From Aureliella helgolandensis (lineage in GTDB: Bacteria > Planctomycetota > Planctomycetia > Pirellulales > Pirellulaceae), in NCBI RefSeq assembly GCF_007752135.1, contig NZ_CP036298.1, positions 4,154,001 through 4,218,000 on the forward strand: DNA of 64,000 bases. Reading direction: 5' to 3'. This document shows positions 19,131 to 28,469 of this stretch, piece by piece. Within the stretch, counting starts at the first letter, position 1, and each line of letters begins with the position of its first letter. A program made the position numbers and the translations under genes. The notes below the pieces were generated by a model that was given only the letters and a program-made list of their open reading frames with translations, was not told the origin of the DNA and ran no database searches.

Positions 19131-19527
19131 TCTGCGATCCGCAGGTGGGAAAGTTGCATGGTCCAGCAGGCATGTGATCTCAAAAGAACGGTCGGACCAG
19201 CCCGCGGGAGCCGCTCGCTCGCTGCTCGCAAGCCAGTGCATTGCAACCCACGCATCCCGTCGGACAGAGTTCTGACCTGAGCGTGGGGCGCGGTAGGAGG
19301 GCTAATCTGGGTAACGTCTAAGCGGAGATCGGGCTGCTCGACTTTTCTGAGAGGTAATTCCTTGGGAAGTGGTCCAGTATACGTGGTGTCAGCGAATTCC
19401 CATAGGCAGGATTTGGGAGTGGGGTTGCTAGGGTTGTCTTGACGTAACCCCTTACTTTCCGCTAAGAAACGCACGGACCTTAAGAGTCTCGCGAGGGCGA
19501 GACAGCAAGAACAACATCCAAGGAACC
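19131..19527. other. Intergenic region between divergent genes
   Basis: It contains no gene that I can support. As the region between a ROK kinase (minus) and a PVC dehydrogenase (plus) it should hold the promoters of both, but none is clear. Confidence 0.5.
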
Positions 19528-22500
19528 GTGGTCGTGTCTACAAAGCTCTTCCTCAACCGTTTGCCCAAATGCCCCTTTGGTGAACGCTCAGCTCTACTAG
19601 CTCGTTGGTTTTTGGTGGCAATTTCTCTAGGTGGTGCACTGTTCACTCCCTCGTATGCCGAGGCGCAGGAAGCCGAGTGGATTTGGACGCCCGAACACCC
19701 GCGAGGTCTGGCCAAGCAGGGGGATTGTTTTTTCCGCAAGACAATTCAGCTGGGACGTGTTGAAGAGGCAACCATCACGATCACCGCAGACGATGCCTAC
19801 ACGCTCTACATTAACGGCCGAGAAGTAGGAGCGGGAAGATCCATTCAGCAGATGGAACAGTATGACGTCACTACGTTGCTCGGTCGCGGGAGGAACGTCA
19901 TCGCGGTCAAAGTCACGAACCTGTCCGACGGGCCCGCCGCCCTTGCCGCTCGTGTGTTCATTAAACCCGAGGGGCAACCGTGGCTTAGTTTTTCGACCAA
20001 TCAAAGTTGGCGGACGTCGATCGAAAATTTGCGAGGCTGGCAATTGGTGGCGCACTCCGAAGCCAACTGGAAGCCGGCTGCGACGTACGGTCTGTTAGGT
20101 GTGACCGCACCGTGGGATCGGCGCGAAGATGTTGCTCCAGAACGGGTCTCCGAAAATCAACGCTTCCGAGTGAGTCGTGAATTTGCGGTCGACCAGATTT
20201 TAAGCGATGACGTGACCGGCTCTCTGGTTAACATGGCTTTCAACGAATTTGGCCATATCGTAGCGGCCCAAGAGGGTGGTCCGCTGCTGTTGATTTACGA
20301 CAGTGACCACGACGGCACTTTTGACAAAACACGAGAGTATTGCACTCTCGTCAGCAATATCCAGGGCATTCTGCCCCTCAATGGCGACGTTTTCGTTACC
20401 GGAGAGGGCCCGGATGGTTCCGGAATTTATCGGCTGATTGACCAAGACCGTAACGGCGCCTTGGAGGAGGCCAAGAAAGTCATTGGTTTCAAAGGGGAGC
20501 CTGGAGAACACGGCGCCCATGGATTGGCGTTGGGCCCCGATGGACGCATCTACTGCGTGCTGGGCAACCAGGTGCAATTTGATGGCGTGTTCTCGGCGAA
20601 GAGTCCTCTCAAGCAATACTATGAAGGAGATCTCGTCGGTCCACGTTACGAAGATCCGGGTGGGCATGCACGCGGTACCAAAGCGCCCGGCGGAACGATC
20701 ATTCGCATGGACGTCGAAGGCAGCTCGGTGGAGTTGGTCGCAGGTGGCTTAAGAAACGCCTTCGACCTCGTTTTTCACCCCTCCGGAAAACTGTTTGTGC
20801 ATGACAGCGATATGGAGTCGGATGAAGGTGCGGTGTGGTATCGCCCCACCAGCCTTTTCGAAGTCGTAGAAGGTGCCGAATTTGGTTGGCGTAGCGGCTG
20901 GGCCAAATGGCCAAGCTACTATTTCGACCGCCTGCCCACCGAACTGGAGACGGGACGCGGTTCTCCTACCGGTGCCTGCGTCTACGATCACTTGATGTTC
21001 CCGTTGCGCTACCATGGATCGCTGTTCTTAGCCGATTGGACGCAAGGCCAGATCATGGCGGTTAAATTCGACGCCAATGGAAAGGCTCAGTCGGAGGTCT
21101 TTGTACAAGGGCAGCCCTTGAACGTTACCGACCTGGCTGTCGGTCCGGATGGCTGGCTCTACTTCTGCACAGGCGGTCGCGGCACCCGCGGCGGAATCTA
21201 TCAGATTCGCTGGTTGGGTACCGTGCCAGACTCGGTCAAAGATTTGGGCGATGGAATTGCCAAGGGGATCAAGCAGCCTCAGCTGGACTCGGCTTGGGCT
21301 CGGCAAGAAATCGCAACCCTCAAGCGCACACTCGGTGCCAGTTGGGGAGACACCGTGGCAGGCGTGGCGTTTAGTAATGAGAATTCGGCCAAGTACCGCT
21401 TGCGAGCCTTGGATTTGATGCAGCTCTTCGGACCGACGCCAACCCCGGAACTGCTCAAGGAACTCAGTTCCGCACCCAACGAAGCGGTTCGCGCTAAGAC
21501 CGCGAGGCTGATGGGCATGCACGGAAGTGCGACGCAGGTCGTTACCCTACTTGAAAATATGTTGACCGATTCCGATCCACTCGTCCAGCATGCTGCTGGC
21601 GAGGCGTTACTCCGCGCCGATGCGGAAGTCGACTACGAGTTGCTGATACCGTTGCTCGAGAGTAGCGACCGGAAGCTGGCTTGGAGCGGTCGCAAGCTGC
21701 TCGAACGCGTACCGCCCGAGCAATGGACTACCAAGTTGCTGATTCACCCCAGCCAGCGGGTGCGTCTGCAAGCTGGTTTGGCGCTGATGACCGCCGCGCC
21801 GGAAAAGGCGCGCGCACTAGAAGTCGTAGCAGCCATTGAGAAGATGCTGACGGAGTTTGTGAGTGATCGAAACTTCATGGACCTTCTCCGTCTCGCCCAG
21901 GTGACTCTCCATCGATCGGGTTTGAAGGCCGAGGAAGTTCCCAGCCTGGCGGACGCCATCGCCGCAGAATATCCCGTGGGTGAACCGATTATCAATCGCG
22001 AGCTGATGCGGTTGCTCACTTACGTCAATGCGGAAGCGGTGCTTCCCAGCGCCATTAGCTATCTGCAATCCGATGCAGATTTGGCAGAACGGATGCACGT
22101 GGCAATGCACCTCCCATTCTTTGAACATGAGTGGACGGCTGCCGAACGGTATGCCCTGATCAAATTCTTCGAGGAAACTCAGCCAGCAGAGGCAGGTAGC
22201 AGTGTGCCGTTGTATGTCATGAATGTAACGCGCGACCTCTGCAAAGACCTGCCGCTTGAAGAAGCCAGAATCTTCGTGTCTGAAGGGGCCAAGTGGCCGA
22301 ATGCGGCTCTGGTGTCTCTCTATGTCTACCCTGACAAGCTAACGCCCGCCGATCTGCAAACACTCCGTCGGCTTGATCAAGAGATTGACCGACCTGGTTT
22401 TGAAGGCGAACAATTCAAGCGACTACGAACCGGTATCGTGGCGATGCTCTCTCAAAACTCGGACCCCGAGTCCACCGCTTATCTGCGAGAAATCTGGATT

Positions 22501-23409
22501 CGAAGTCCAGAGCGACGGCAAGCAGTCGCGCTCGGGCTGTCGATGCAACCCAACGATGAAAACTGGGATTATCTAGTGCGTAGTCTTCCGGTGCTCGAAT
22601 CGTTTGCGGTTCCTGAAGTCATGGATGCGCTGCGTAAGGTCCCCACGGCGACGAACGATCCACAGGCATTGCGGGAAGTCATCCTGCATGGGCTTCGCAT
22701 GGAGCAAGAGGGGCAATCGCCCGCGTCCGCACTCAAGCTGCTGACCTATTGGACGGGACAATCCCCAACCCCTTCCAGTTCAGCGGAGGACGCAGGTGGC
22801 GAACAACGCACCCTGCAGGGCTGGCAGGAATGGTTTGCCCAGAAATTTCCAGAACATCCGGAAGCCAAGCTGCCGGAACTTGAAAAGAGCTCGCCGTGGA
22901 ATACGGAAACCTTGGATGAGTATTTTGCCTCGAGCGACGGTCGCAAGGGGGATCGGGAGAATGGACAAGCTATCTTTGCCAAGGCTCAATGTGCGAGTTG
23001 CCACCGCATGCAGACAACCGGGGCCGCTGTTGGACCTGATTTAACGAGCGTGGCCAGTCGCTTTACGCGAAAGGAAGTGATCGAGTCGATTCTCTTCCCG
23101 TCGCACGTCATCAGCGATCAGTACCGATCAAAACGGGTACTCACCAGCGATGGTAAAGTAATTAGCGGAATGTTGACGGAGAATGCAAACGGTTCCGTTA
23201 TGGTTCGCGATTCACAATTGGTTGAGCACATTATCGCTGAACAGGATATTGATGAAATTCAACCCAGCAAATCCTCCTTGATGCCAGGTGGATTGCTGGA
23301 TGAACTCTCTGCACCGGAGATCCGGGATCTCATGCTCTACATGGGCTACGGGACCGCCCAGACGCCACAGTTCGCAGAATCCCCCGAGTCGGGGAACTTG
23401 TCGCGGTAG
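19528..23409 (+). CDS. PVC-type membrane-bound dehydrogenase with HEAT-like repeats and haem-binding domain
   Basis: This 1293-residue secreted protein starts with GTG behind AAGGA and has a signal peptide (about 1-45). A beta-sandwich domain follows (about 50-160) with ITADDAYTLYINGREVGAG, similar to glycosidase-type carbohydrate-binding domains. Next comes a PVC-type beta-propeller dehydrogenase region of the sorbosone-dehydrogenase kind (about 220-560), a helical repeat region (about 580-1000) and a C-terminal cytochrome c-like domain. The haem motif CASCH is at residues 1155-1159, and GPDLTSVASRF follows. This architecture is a Planctomycetes/Verrucomicrobia hallmark associated with sugar oxidation and electron transfer in the periplasm; the substrate is unknown. 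Confidence 0.88.
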   Translation: MVVSTKLFLNRLPKCPFGERSALLARWFLVAISLGGALFTPSYAEAQEAEWIWTPEHPRGLAKQGDCFFRKTIQLGRVEEATITITADDAYTLYINGREVGAGRSIQQMEQYDVTTLLGRGRNVIAVKVTNLSDGPAALAARVFIKPEGQPWLSFSTNQSWRTSIENLRGWQLVAHSEANWKPAATYGLLGVTAPWDRREDVAPERVSENQRFRVSREFAVDQILSDDVTGSLVNMAFNEFGHIVAAQEGGPLLLIYDSDHDGTFDKTREYCTLVSNIQGILPLNGDVFVTGEGPDGSGIYRLIDQDRNGALEEAKKVIGFKGEPGEHGAHGLALGPDGRIYCVLGNQVQFDGVFSAKSPLKQYYEGDLVGPRYEDPGGHARGTKAPGGTIIRMDVEGSSVELVAGGLRNAFDLVFHPSGKLFVHDSDMESDEGAVWYRPTSLFEVVEGAEFGWRSGWAKWPSYYFDRLPTELETGRGSPTGACVYDHLMFPLRYHGSLFLADWTQGQIMAVKFDANGKAQSEVFVQGQPLNVTDLAVGPDGWLYFCTGGRGTRGGIYQIRWLGTVPDSVKDLGDGIAKGIKQPQLDSAWARQEIATLKRTLGASWGDTVAGVAFSNENSAKYRLRALDLMQLFGPTPTPELLKELSSAPNEAVRAKTARLMGMHGSATQVVTLLENMLTDSDPLVQHAAGEALLRADAEVDYELLIPLLESSDRKLAWSGRKLLERVPPEQWTTKLLIHPSQRVRLQAGLALMTAAPEKARALEVVAAIEKMLTEFVSDRNFMDLLRLAQVTLHRSGLKAEEVPSLADAIAAEYPVGEPIINRELMRLLTYVNAEAVLPSAISYLQSDADLAERMHVAMHLPFFEHEWTAAERYALIKFFEETQPAEAGSSVPLYVMNVTRDLCKDLPLEEARIFVSEGAKWPNAALVSLYVYPDKLTPADLQTLRRLDQEIDRPGFEGEQFKRLRTGIVAMLSQNSDPESTAYLREIWIRSPERRQAVALGLSMQPNDENWDYLVRSLPVLESFAVPEVMDALRKVPTATNDPQALREVILHGLRMEQEGQSPASALKLLTYWTGQSPTPSSSAEDAGGEQRTLQGWQEWFAQKFPEHPEAKLPELEKSSPWNTETLDEYFASSDGRKGDRENGQAIFAKAQCASCHRMQTTGAAVGPDLTSVASRFTRKEVIESILFPSHVISDQYRSKRVLTSDGKVISGMLTENANGSVMVRDSQLVEHIIAEQDIDEIQPSKSSLMPGGLLDELSAPEIRDLMLYMGYGTAQTPQFAESPESGNLSR

Positions 23410-23891
23410 AGATGCGGCCGACACGGCTTGTACTCTGCGAGTGCTCCGTGAAGTCCTCTCGCGCCACACGCTTCGTTTGGCAACGTTTGGACTTTGCGGG
23501 TCCCGCGCAAGTGCGACAGCGACGCTATCAGCGGAAAGCTGGTGGCTACATGGGGGTAACGCGTGCACCACGGCTAGGTCACGTCACCTGCCTTGACGGT
23601 CAAGTAAGGTAACACCGACTGCTTGGCCGCCGCCAAGCTCGCGTAACTCTCGCGGCGACGCTCCCTGCAGAGAAACACCGCAGTTCGGGCTCATCGCTCG
23701 TGCCGAAGTACTCAGAGCCATAGAGTTACTCTGCGTGATGCTAGGTCGACCTCTGCGCTAGAAGTGGCTCTAGAAGTGAAGGTGTGCTCTAGGCGGGGAG
23801 CTGCAATGGACTTTTGCTTCGTCCACTACCTGCACACCCCCATGGGTAGCCTGGAGAGGAGCGGAGCTGCCAACGATCCCGCGATAGCGTT
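23410..23891. other. Intergenic region between convergent genes, no supported gene
   Basis: Convergent genes flank the region. The plus-strand open frame 23764-24576 runs antisense to the VWA gene and is not called. I see no terminator with a clear stem and U tract. Confidence 0.5.
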
Positions 23892-25997
23892 CTATAGCTT
23901 GGGGAGTGGCCGCTTCGGCGGTGGCTTGGCCAGCATTCGTGCTTCGTCATCTTGGGGAGGTCTCGGATTCGGATTGTTGCCTCCACCACCGGCACGAGGC
24001 GGTGGATTGGGATCGGTAAACTCCTCCTCCCATTTCCAACCTACCGGGTTCTTCAGCTCACGGCTCGCAAGTAACCCCCAGGGGGTGCCTTGGTGCTGCT
24101 CAGCAACTTCGCTCAAAAGCTTCGTTGCTTGCTCGCCTTCCTTTTCAAAGCGACTGCCAACGCTGATTTCCGCAGCTGGCTTGAGGACCCAAGTGTTGCT
24201 CTCATCCTTCTCGAAATTCATACCGCGTTTGGCCTTGGCTAACATTGCGTTGTACGCTTCCGTTCGCACCTTGTGGGCCAGTACCGTCCCCAACGCGAGC
24301 TTGTATCCGGCGAGCCATCTCGGTGAAATCTCTCGGTCGAGGTGTTCTTCGCCACTTAGGAGAAGCTGTGCCAGGCTTGCTAACTGCGGCTCCAGACGAG
24401 CCGCCTGTTGTTGTGCGGTCGTCAGAGAATTGACCAGGCCAGCGTCGCTCGCTTTGACGAAGCGTGTGCGAGGATTGGTAAGTGTATCGATGCGTGGAAG
24501 CTGGGCCGCTCGCACAATGACCTGCCTCAGGGGGCTCTCGGTAACGCGTTTCATGTACTCCGCTTCCGACACATAGTCAGGACGGTATTTGCCCATGACT
24601 TCAGGATCGAAAAAGTACGAGACATCGGAAGCAAATTCGTCTAGTTCGCCGCGGCGCACCCGTTGTCCGACCCGACGATTGGGATGAACCGTGAAATAGA
24701 TCCCGCCCGTTTCGTAAGCTAACCGGCTTAGCGCAAAGGGCCCGAAGCCGGAGTCGATCACCGGTTCATAATAGGAATCATCGCGATAGCCGAGCTTGAC
24801 ACGCTCTGGCAATATCGATTCTGGGCCCTGATCGACCTCTGCCCATTGAGGAGTTTGGTCGTATTGCGGATCGGGGTCGACATATTTGACGAAAGTGGTG
24901 TCGCGACCAAAGGGGGCAGGCACTCCGACGACGTAGACGGGGATCGCATATTTGCGGCATGCCTTGATCGTCGCTTCTAGGCCCGCTGCGTCATCTCCGC
25001 GCTCGTCGGTAACAGCGATGAAGAGCACGTTGCGTTGGGGGCCCGCTTCGGTACGCTGGCTGCGATAGCGTTTGAATTTATCACACCCTTTGTAGATCGC
25101 TGAAAAAACGCGTTCGACGCCCGAGACATCGGTCTCAATGGAGTCGATGGCCTGCCGAATTTCATCGAGATCGGCCGTGGGCTGTGCGGTTAAGAGATTT
25201 ACTTGTTGGCCAAAGGTAAATACGCTGGTCAGCAGTGGCTCATCTTCAATCGGCAGTCGTTTACCGTCTTCCGTTTTAGAGCGACCGACGATTCCAAGCT
25301 CTTCGTAGATGCGATCAAAGCGGTCGCGAATCTCTTGACGGCGTTTCAGCAGACTGCCCGATTGATCAAAAAACCAAACCACGAGCGTTGGCCGCTCCTC
25401 CATGGCTTGCAAGATCTCATAGGTGATGCGGTCCACGGCACCGTCGGTACCGGTCGTGCCTACACCGGTCATGCCTTTGACCACAACATCGCTCCGTGTT
25501 AGCCCCACCGCTCGGTTCAACTGGCTATTGAGCTCGAACGTTGTATTGAATTCGAGCGATTCATACCCGGGAGCAGGAATGGCCGACATTTCTGCCAGGA
25601 CTGGTGCGGAACTCAGTGCCATCGAAGCATCGGCGTTGCTATTGGCGCCAACCTCAGTGGAAGGAGTCTCGGAGATTGCTACGTTTTCAATGATCGCGAA
25701 CTCTTCGTCCGCGACTGGAATTTCCGATGTCAACAATAGTTCCGGCTTAGTGCTCACAACCACCAGGGGAACGACTGCCAAACCCAATAAAAGCACAACA
25801 TGAAACAGGAGGCTAACGAAGAAAGCCTGTGCATTGGGATCGAAGATCTGCTGAAAGCGACCTGAATCAGGGCTGAGCGACGCTGCCGACGCGTAGTCCT
25901 GGCGACCGACAGGTGCTACGGAAAGCGTAGCAGCCTCGGATTCGCGGCCTACTCGGAGATTGTCCGTCGGTCGTTTTAGCACTACAGATACCTTCAC
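23892..25997 (-). CDS. Membrane-anchored VWA-domain protein
   Basis: This 701-residue protein starts with GTG. One transmembrane helix (about 58-81) follows a short cytoplasmic N-terminus, then an acidic/Ser-rich linker. A von Willebrand factor A-like domain begins near residue 195 with the metal-binding motif DQSGS (211-215) in LVVWFFDQSGS. A helical region and a Pro/Gly/Asn-rich tail (about 665-701) complete it. VWA domains bind protein partners through a metal ion. The function is unknown; similar proteins are common in planctomycetes. It is convergent with the PVC dehydrogenase gene. Confidence 0.75.
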   Translation of the reverse strand: MKVSVVLKRPTDNLRVGRESEAATLSVAPVGRQDYASAASLSPDSGRFQQIFDPNAQAFFVSLLFHVVLLLGLAVVPLVVVSTKPELLLTSEIPVADEEFAIIENVAISETPSTEVGANSNADASMALSSAPVLAEMSAIPAPGYESLEFNTTFELNSQLNRAVGLTRSDVVVKGMTGVGTTGTDGAVDRITYEILQAMEERPTLVVWFFDQSGSLLKRRQEIRDRFDRIYEELGIVGRSKTEDGKRLPIEDEPLLTSVFTFGQQVNLLTAQPTADLDEIRQAIDSIETDVSGVERVFSAIYKGCDKFKRYRSQRTEAGPQRNVLFIAVTDERGDDAAGLEATIKACRKYAIPVYVVGVPAPFGRDTTFVKYVDPDPQYDQTPQWAEVDQGPESILPERVKLGYRDDSYYEPVIDSGFGPFALSRLAYETGGIYFTVHPNRRVGQRVRRGELDEFASDVSYFFDPEVMGKYRPDYVSEAEYMKRVTESPLRQVIVRAAQLPRIDTLTNPRTRFVKASDAGLVNSLTTAQQQAARLEPQLASLAQLLLSGEEHLDREISPRWLAGYKLALGTVLAHKVRTEAYNAMLAKAKRGMNFEKDESNTWVLKPAAEISVGSRFEKEGEQATKLLSEVAEQHQGTPWGLLASRELKNPVGWKWEEEFTDPNPPPRAGGGGNNPNPRPPQDDEARMLAKPPPKRPLPKL

Positions 25998-26595
25998 AAA
26001 CCCAGCTGGGAGGCGAAGCGATGCCTCCAGTGAACTGCCTAGTGTCGCCGCAAATATGCCAGGGCGCTGCCAAGCAACCGCTGGCAGTGCGCTATTCTAA
26101 GCATAACCAAACGCATCTGCACAAAACAGCAGCTCGGTTCTTGGAAGTCGAGCGCACCAAACCTCCATTTGCGAGCACGCTACTATTAGAGCGATTGTAA
26201 CGGATAAATGTACACTTCGGGCCGGACAGAAAGTCGGGCGGCACGCGTTCGCCCCCCCTCTGGTGAAGTTCAGTCCATCTGCATGCTCAGCCTATCCTGA
26301 CGTTCAGTATTAAGGGAAGGGACCAGGTTGGACTGCGCACCGGTTTCGCCGGCTCTTTCGGAGACCCGCCTCGCCCACCACGCGGAAGTGAAATCGAGAG
26401 CAAGTATCCAGTCTATTTCTAGCTCGAATTTCCGGATTGCATCGCTCCTTGGTTGGGGCCCCAATTTGCCCTGTTCTTCTGCGGGGACCGCGTGTTAGCC
26501 GCTTGCCTGTTGCTCAGCCTAGTTACTCGATGCGAATCAACCATCGGTGGCCCCTAGCCAACTTCGCTTGTTCAATTCGCAATCCGCTCCGCAAC

Positions 26596-26711
26596 GGGCT
26601 GTTGAGGTCAGAGCAAGTAGACTTTTAGCGCGGCGGTAGCATCCCTAATTGCCCTGTTGGGGTAATCACCTTTCCTTGCTCCAGCAACGGGTAGCTGTTT
26701 CAACATTTCGG
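26596..26711 (+). repeat. Diverged copy of the inverted-end interspersed repeat
   Basis: It keeps the left end GGGCTGTTGA, the segment CGGCGGTAGCATCCCTAATTG and the arm CACCTTTCCTTGCTC, but its right end has decayed (GTTTCAACATTTCGG). It looks like an old copy of the family. Confidence 0.65.
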
Positions 26712-26787
26712 CATGCAAAGACAGAGTGTTCGCGGCCATAGGGCGATTCGCGACGCCATAACCCACTTAAATAAAAAAACCTCTTGA

Positions 26788-26819
26788 ATCAACAAGCCCC
26801 GACTTGAAGGGGCTGTTGA
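26788..26819. repeat. Palindrome abutting a repeat unit
   Basis: TCAACAAGCCCC and GGGGCTGTTGA form inverted arms around a short spacer. The right arm is the left end of the repeat unit at 26809; the left arm may be the remnant end of a second unit in the opposite orientation. Confidence 0.5.
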
Positions 26820-26924
26820 TTTAGTAGCAATTTGAATTTTAACGCGGAGGTTGCGTCCCATACTGCCCTGTAGCGGCAACTATCTTTCCTTGCTCACGCA
26901 GCGGGTTACTATTTCGACAGCCCG
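26809..26924 (+). repeat. Full inverted-end interspersed repeat
   Basis: A complete unit of about 116 bases. The left end is GGGCTGTTGATTTAGTAGCA, followed by AATTTGAATTTTAACGCGGA. The right end CGGGTTACTATTTCGACAGC plus CCG is the reverse complement of the left end over the first ten bases, with one change. Confidence 0.8.
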
Positions 26925-27206
26925 TGAAGGGGTGGAGAAACCAGCAACGGTGGCTAACGCGCAAGCTGCGGTGGAAAAATCTTCGACCGAACCAACGCCA
27001 GGCGGAACCCTAAGTCCATTGAGGGTTGCAGGTTTCGAACTACTTCTACGAAAGTGGGCTTCGGTGGGGAGGGCTCGCTGGCGAGCGTAGTGGGCCCTTG
27101 GTTTGAACAACCGAGGTTCCCACTACTGCTAGCGGCTTTCGTGGGCTACAGAGAGTACCTCTCGCTGTCAACGCGCGTTGACATTCACAAGGCTGCCCAA
27201 TCGCCC

Positions 27207-28241
27207 TTAGGGAGCTGGTGGGTGTTCTTGGGCGGCCGATTCCGCAGCCAGCTTGCCGGCTTCGATCCAGGGAGCGACTGGCACTAGTTGCATGCCGTGT
27301 TTCCGAGTTCCTACGGCCAAGGTCTGTCCATCTGCGGACAGCGCCATGGACCAGATGCCGCTCTCTAGCCGGCTCTCCCGTGAGACGCTGTGCATGGTGT
27401 GGTGATCAACGACGGTTAATACGCCATCCAGGCCACCGGCAACTACCAAGTTCGACTCAGGCAAGGCAACTAAACTGGATCCCCAATCACTGGTGCTAGC
27501 GATCGAGAGCAGTTGCTTGCCTTGGGCCAAGTCCCATAATCCGAGTGTCCGTCCGGCTCCACAGGTCACGAGCCGTGTATCCTCTTGCACGAATGCAACG
27601 CTCCACAGGGCATCATGGCCAGCCTGCATGTCCTTGAGGACATCGAGCTTGGGCCAGCTCAGAACTTTCACGGATCCGTCACCGAGTGCCACGGCGATTT
27701 GCTCGCCCGATTGGCTGACCGCAATATCAAAGATCGCGGCGCCGCCGACCTCAACACTTCTCGACTGAGACTTATCGGCTATGGACAGAACCAGAAGTTT
27801 GCCGTCCTCGGTGCCAGCCAATACTTCGCCGTCCGTTGGGGAGGCAGCCAAAGCACGAATCCAACGCGACTCCGATGTAAAGCGTTGGGGCTCACCGTCA
27901 CCAAATAGATAGACACCACCTTTGTAATCACTGGCCAGATATTGGCTGTCGGAAATTGGCAAGAGGCTCCACAGTGACGTTTCCGCTTCCCCGACGACTT
28001 CGAGCTCTGCCGGGGCGGCAGCGGTAGCCTTGACCACTTGAGCGGGACGCAGCAACAGGCCTTGGGATTGCGTTGCGGCTAATTGCCCCTCGGCCGACCA
28101 GGCGACTGAGGTGATCCACGGTCCGTCAGCAGCGTTTTCTCCCTTTTCTTCGGCCGAAACCCGAGGCAAATTCGTCAGATTCAGGGAGGTCAGAGCCAAC
28201 GCAAGTGCGAGGAAGGTGCGGTACATCGATGTAGTGTCCAT
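27207..28241 (-). CDS. Secreted WD40/beta-propeller protein
   Basis: This 344-residue protein has a signal peptide (about 1-30; TFLALALALTSLNL, cleavage near VSAEE). About seven WD40-like repeats of roughly 40 residues follow, each with an SxDGxxLAxG-type turn. Examples are SPTDGEVLAGTEDGKLLV, GEQIAVALGDGSVKVLSW and ADGQTLAVGTRKHGMQLV. It probably folds into a single seven-bladed propeller, acting as a scaffold in the periplasm. The start could also be the ATG five codons later (28226). No partner gene is obvious: ettA lies upstream, divergently. Confidence 0.75.
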   Translation of the reverse strand: MDTTSMYRTFLALALALTSLNLTNLPRVSAEEKGENAADGPWITSVAWSAEGQLAATQSQGLLLRPAQVVKATAAAPAELEVVGEAETSLWSLLPISDSQYLASDYKGGVYLFGDGEPQRFTSESRWIRALAASPTDGEVLAGTEDGKLLVLSIADKSQSRSVEVGGAAIFDIAVSQSGEQIAVALGDGSVKVLSWPKLDVLKDMQAGHDALWSVAFVQEDTRLVTCGAGRTLGLWDLAQGKQLLSIASTSDWGSSLVALPESNLVVAGGLDGVLTVVDHHTMHSVSRESRLESGIWSMALSADGQTLAVGTRKHGMQLVPVAPWIEAGKLAAESAAQEHPPAP

Positions 28242-28469
28242 TGAGGCGAGTTATAAGGGGAGGGGAGACCCTTCGCATTGTAGGTTATTTGCATGCCAGA
28301 TTCAAAGCCTAGAAGGCTTTCGCCCCCTCTTCTGCGCCTAGTCCAGGGCACTTGTTGCGAGCGGAGTGGAAAATGGTTCGCAGCTACGGGTTGTGGGGCG
28401 GCCAACTCAGGGTAAATTCGTAGCGAATGAGCTCACTCAGTTAACGAAGCAACTCTTAGGATCAACGCA

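Larger units (their letters stand above)
25998..27206. other. Long intergenic region with two repeat units and no supported gene
   Basis: About 1.2 kb between two minus-strand genes. Bases 26596-26711 and 26809-26924 are repeat copies, with a palindrome at 26788-26819. The rest shows only random-looking short frames. Confidence 0.55.

Noticed and set aside
23764-24576. Plus-strand frame of 270 codons
   Set aside because: It is antisense to the VWA gene, and its product is Ser/Arg-rich with no recognised domain.
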